DNA of 64,000 bases from an uncultured Alphaproteobacteria bacterium (GTDB lineage Bacteria; Pseudomonadota; Alphaproteobacteria; HIMB59), in contig CABYRQ010000001.1 in assembly GCA_902521485.1 (NCBI GenBank), positions 248,001 through 312,000 of the forward strand, read 5' to 3'. The position numbers and the translations under genes were made by a program. This document shows, piece after piece, positions 60,855-64,000 of this stretch. Under the pieces are notes generated by a model, which searched no databases, was not told the origin of the DNA, and saw only the letters and a program-made list of their open reading frames with translations. Position 1 is the stretch's first letter. Each line of letters begins with the position of its first letter.

Positions 60855-63128
60855 ATGGTTAATCAACTTGTAGCAGCAATAAAACCCTCTCAAATTCCAG
60901 GTTCTGATCCTCAGTCAACAAAATACTTAATCGTCCCAATATTTATATTTTTTGCCCTAATGATTTTTGCAATGATTAGAGGACCACAAATTATCTCAGG
61001 TTCGGGTATTGGAACTGCAATTATGGTTTCAACACCCCTTATTCTTGCTACTTATGCTCTTACCGCGTTAGCTTTAGCCGGCAGAGTTACAGTCGATTTA
61101 TCAATAGGGCCGCTTATTGGGTTTATAAATGTAACGACAATACAACTTTATGCTGCAGGCTATATTCAATCGCCAGTTGCATATTTTATATGTGCTCTTG
61201 CAATAGGAGTAATTTACCAATTTCTTTATGCCTTAATCGTAATTTTTATAAGAGTTCAACCAATAATAGTTGCCTTAAGTATGTTTCTTGCTTTTTCTGG
61301 TATAAATTTAGTTATTTTACCAAGACCAGGAGGAAGAGCACCTGATTGGATGTTATCATGGAGTGCTGGAACTGAGGTAGTACAACCCACACTAATACTT
61401 TTAATTTTCTCTACACTTATTTGGTACGCACTAACTCATACTGCTTACTGGCAACATTTAAAATTAATGGGTTCAGATGAAAAGTCTGCTTACACAAGTG
61501 GAGTGAGAATTTACGTTGTAAGAATTGGTGCTCATATTATTGGTGGAGTATACGCTGCACTCGCAGCTATTGCATTTACAGGTTTAATTGGTTCCGGAGA
61601 CCCAACTCAAGGTACTACTTATACATTGATGGCAGTTACAGCACTTGTATTAGGCGGGTCAAGTTTAATTGGTGGAAGAGGTGGTGCGTTCGGAGCTATT
61701 CTAGGTTCAGTTAACATTTATTTGATAAATTTTATTCTATCAACTTTCAGGTTTGAAAGATTTCAAAGTTTCGTTACAGACTTATCATACGGAGCGGTAT
61801 TGGTGGCTTCTCTTTTAATACTTATTGCACTTCCCTATATTCAAAAAGCATTTAAAAATTTATCAGTTTTTGTATTTTTTATTATTGGAACATTAAGTGC
61901 TGCTGCTGTTCAAATTCATATGAAATTTGATCAAGTCACTAGAGGTACTGTGGGAGGTTTTGGAGGTAAATCTAAAGATGCTGAGATTTTTGAAAAAGCT
62001 CTTGAATCTGGAAGTGATTGTCTAATTACAGGTAAAGCATGCGCCGAGGGTGGAAATTCTACAGTGTGGATGTTTATTGCTATTGGAATAGCAGCCTTGA
62101 TTTATCTTGTTTATTTACTTGTTAAACATAGAGACGGGCCAACAGTGTCTTTTATTATTGCAGCAATTGTAATTTTCTTTGGTTGTGTTTGGAGTGGCAC
62201 AAGAGAGGCTTATTTTGTTAACGCTGATTTAGGCACCAACTTACAATATATTTTAAATTACGCTCCTCAGTATTTTACATCTGAATATCTAAGAGTTGGT
62301 GCAGGGCTGCCCGACTTTTCATCTTCTTCGAGTGCTTTGGTTGGCCTCGCTTACGCTATCGCAACTTTAGGAGGAATAGTTTTCTTTACATCTGCGATAG
62401 TAATAATTGCTATGCCAAAATTTAGAAAAGAAATCAAAACACAAACATTGGTATTATTTGCAATAGCAATATCTTTTGTTGTATTTGCTGCAATATCTTA
62501 TTACGGAATTGAGTCAAATAGACAGAGTTTCTTCGGTATAGATGGATACGCTGTAATACTAATTTTATTTTTACTTTTTTTACTCACGGCACCAACTCTT
62601 TTCTCGAATATAAATTTGAATAATGTTTTCATTATTTTCCTCGGTGTATTAGCAATACTCGCTGTTTACTTTTTAGCTTCACCTTCTGGAACCATTATTA
62701 CTGATGATGGAAGTAAGTTTTACTCTCCAATTATTACAGAATTAATTGTTGGCGATACATCATCAATAAACTATACGAGACCTATCCGTGGTGAATTCAT
62801 AACAAGTGATTTAACCTGGCTTAAAGAAGCAGCTCTAATTATATTTGCAATATTTGTATTTCAATTTTTTACATATTTAACTATGGGAGCAAAAATATCA
62901 TTTGCTAGATTCAGACCTTACATTGCTATTTTAAGCATAGCTGCATTAACATGGTCTGCGATGTTTTTTGCAATTGGATACCCTTATTGGAAAATGATTT
63001 TAATTACAGCAATTGGAATAGCCATTTCGCCTCTGGTATGGCAAGCGTTTAGCGTTTATAAGATAAAATTAAAATCTCAAGAAGGACTTGAAAAATGGGG
63101 AGGTCTATCAGAAGATAGAAAAGTTTAG
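60855..63128 (+). CDS. Oversized CUT2-type ABC permease (757 residues)
   Basis: The N-terminal half (about residues 1-340) is a BPD_transp_2 permease: LTALALAGRVTVDLSIGPLI, IRVQPIIVALSMFLAFSGIN, LMGSDEKSAYTSGVR and LVLGGSSLIGGRGGAFGA. The C-terminal half (about 341-757) adds roughly nine or ten membrane helices and periplasmic loops with no motif I recognise (for example GGKSKDAEIFEKALESGSDC and ASPSGTIITDDGSKFYSP). The frame is open throughout, so it is a real extension rather than a misjoined ORF. It should pair with the permease starting at 63132. Confidence 0.8.
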   Translation: MVNQLVAAIKPSQIPGSDPQSTKYLIVPIFIFFALMIFAMIRGPQIISGSGIGTAIMVSTPLILATYALTALALAGRVTVDLSIGPLIGFINVTTIQLYAAGYIQSPVAYFICALAIGVIYQFLYALIVIFIRVQPIIVALSMFLAFSGINLVILPRPGGRAPDWMLSWSAGTEVVQPTLILLIFSTLIWYALTHTAYWQHLKLMGSDEKSAYTSGVRIYVVRIGAHIIGGVYAALAAIAFTGLIGSGDPTQGTTYTLMAVTALVLGGSSLIGGRGGAFGAILGSVNIYLINFILSTFRFERFQSFVTDLSYGAVLVASLLILIALPYIQKAFKNLSVFVFFIIGTLSAAAVQIHMKFDQVTRGTVGGFGGKSKDAEIFEKALESGSDCLITGKACAEGGNSTVWMFIAIGIAALIYLVYLLVKHRDGPTVSFIIAAIVIFFGCVWSGTREAYFVNADLGTNLQYILNYAPQYFTSEYLRVGAGLPDFSSSSSALVGLAYAIATLGGIVFFTSAIVIIAMPKFRKEIKTQTLVLFAIAISFVVFAAISYYGIESNRQSFFGIDGYAVILILFLLFLLTAPTLFSNINLNNVFIIFLGVLAILAVYFLASPSGTIITDDGSKFYSPIITELIVGDTSSINYTRPIRGEFITSDLTWLKEAALIIFAIFVFQFFTYLTMGAKISFARFRPYIAILSIAALTWSAMFFAIGYPYWKMILITAIGIAISPLVWQAFSVYKIKLKSQEGLEKWGGLSEDRKV

Positions 63129-63131
63129 TAA

Positions 63132-64000
63132 ATGGAGAAAAGAACTCATAATTTTTTAAAAGGACTTGGAATACTTTTTGCTGTTGCAGCTGGGATAGGT
63201 ACCGCAGTTCTTGGTTATGTAGACAGGACTGATTGGATACAGGTTGCATTTTACTCCGTAGCTGTTGTTGCCATTATTCTTTGGGGATGGCATTTTTTCT
63301 TAGTTAGATGGTCTTATCGATCTTTAGTAAAGGAGGATGGATCTCAACCTCCTGAGTCTACTGAAAATACAAGTAAAAGAAGCCTTTTTTGGGACCTTAT
63401 TGCAAAGAACTGGATAGCTGTTACAGGATTTTTACTTCTTTTAGGTCTTTTTATACTACTATGTTTCTTGGTACCCGGGTTCTTCTCAGGTAGAACAGTC
63501 GTATCAGCAATCATACTATTAGGTTTCTTAATCTTAGCATTTCTTGCATACAAATTTTTAAACATTAATAAGAGCGTGATAATAGGAGTCGCCGTGCTAG
63601 TTGGTCTTTTTATAATAGGGTCAGTTTCTATTGATGGCTTCTTATCATTACAAAATATTAAATCCATGTTAGTTTTTGCTTCTTTTTTAGGGCTTGCAAC
63701 TATTGGACAAACATTAGTTGTGATGTTAGGCGGCCTAGATTTATCAATACCATTTTTAATTGGCGCAACTAATTTAGGATTAATGTCACTTATTTCACTT
63801 GGAGTCCCTCCTTGGCTTGCGTTTATAGTTATTCTTGCTTTTGGTACGATTGTCGGGCTTTTCAATGGTTTGATAAGTTTTAATCTCCAAGGACAATCAT
63901 TAATAGTCACGCTTGGAGTTGGGTTTATGGTAGTAGGCGGAGTACAGATATTGGTGTCACTACCTACAGTTACAGGTGGAACTGTGTTTGGTGTAGTTCC
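63132..64000 (+). CDS. Second CUT2-type ABC permease, cut by the right edge
   Basis: An open frame runs without a stop from the ATG at 63132, three bases after the previous stop, to the window end, giving at least 289 residues. The first about 190 residues form extra membrane segments that normal permeases lack (GLGILFAVAAGIGTAVLGYV, NWIAVTGFLLLLGLFILLCF). The BPD_transp_2 core then begins: LATIGQTLVVMLGGLDLSIP, GLFNGLISFNLQGQSLIVTL. It is the partner of the 757-residue permease, with both subunits oversized. Confidence 0.8.
   Translation, partial: MEKRTHNFLKGLGILFAVAAGIGTAVLGYVDRTDWIQVAFYSVAVVAIILWGWHFFLVRWSYRSLVKEDGSQPPESTENTSKRSLFWDLIAKNWIAVTGFLLLLGLFILLCFLVPGFFSGRTVVSAIILLGFLILAFLAYKFLNINKSVIIGVAVLVGLFIIGSVSIDGFLSLQNIKSMLVFASFLGLATIGQTLVVMLGGLDLSIPFLIGATNLGLMSLISLGVPPWLAFIVILAFGTIVGLFNGLISFNLQGQSLIVTLGVGFMVVGGVQILVSLPTVTGGTVFGVV

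Noticed and set aside
63344-63910. Minus-strand open frame of 188 codons at the right end
   Set aside because: The plus strand here carries an open permease frame with CUT2 motifs from 63132 to the window end; the minus frame is its shadow.
1-64000. tRNA or rRNA genes, insertion sequences, integrase sites, CRISPR arrays and phage genes
   Set aside because: No gap is long enough to hold most of them, and I saw no transposase, integrase, cloverleaf or spaced repeats in the gaps that exist.

Overview
The window is about 64 kb of AT-rich, very tightly packed bacterial DNA. Most neighbouring genes touch or overlap, no gap exceeds about 210 bases, and I see no rRNA, tRNA, insertion sequence or CRISPR array. 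The content (many CUT2-type sugar/polyol ABC importers, inositol catabolism, FrcBCA, split transketolase, biotin-dependent LamB/AHS carboxylase) and the streamlined layout suggest a marine alphaproteobacterial oligotroph. The AEGEAN-169/HIMB59 group is my best guess from gene content, not a proven assignment.

Layout. (1) 1-10.4 kb: an aldo/keto reductase (cut by the left edge), ribokinase and RbsD/FucU mutarotase; a 2-hydroxyacid dehydrogenase; a D-lyxose isomerase and PfkB kinase; a class I aldolase-like protein; xylulokinase; FrcK; and the FrcABC fructose-type importer. (2) 10.4-18.8 kb: a divergent polyol-type locus with split transketolase plus a glycerol-kinase-like FGGY kinase on the minus strand, and an SBP, ATPase, permease and two SDR dehydrogenases on the plus strand. 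(3) 18.8-24.2 kb: a RhaI-like TIM-barrel isomerase, a third CUT2 importer whose permease carries a large extra loop, and an HpcH/HpaI aldolase. (4) 24.3-44.3 kb: an inositol region with iolG, iolE, SDRs, a dedicated importer, acetoin/pyruvate-type E1 alpha and beta, a lone lipoyl domain, an aldehyde dehydrogenase, a Gfo/Idh/MocA oxidoreductase, iolC, iolB, iolJ and galM. (5) 44.3-49.8 kb: a Gld-type ABC exporter with its auxiliary proteins, and an Fe-alcohol dehydrogenase. (6) 49.9-52.4 kb: an orphan ParA and small hypothetical genes. (7) 52.4-64 kb: a biotin-dependent LamB/YcsF-AHS1/AHS2 carboxylase locus divergent from and interleaved with a fifth CUT2 importer that has oversized permeases. 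It is cut by the right edge.

The most interesting system is the inositol region. Its only recognisable transcription factor, and the only one I recognise in the whole window (27138-28823), joins an N-terminal winged helix to a complete MalE-type (family 1) solute-binding domain and has no signal peptide. A 17-bp palindrome of the form ATATTCA-N3-TGAATAT occurs in three promoter regions: iolG/iolE, regulator/importer, and the large SDR-to-galM operon. Its centre lies 39-41 bp upstream of the first base of a -10-like hexamer each time. I infer that the fusion protein senses a soluble ligand in the cytoplasm with a transport-type binding domain and controls this regulon. iolD and iolA are not seen here, and the acetoin-dehydrogenase-like E1 pair plus lone lipoyl protein sits where a ring-opening TPP enzyme would be expected.

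Other recurrent structure: several genes have a perfect or near-perfect -10 box exactly 6 nt before the start codon, which predicts leaderless mRNAs. Hairpins follow, or lie just inside the gene after, four of the five binding-protein genes, probably setting the high binding-protein to membrane-component ratio.
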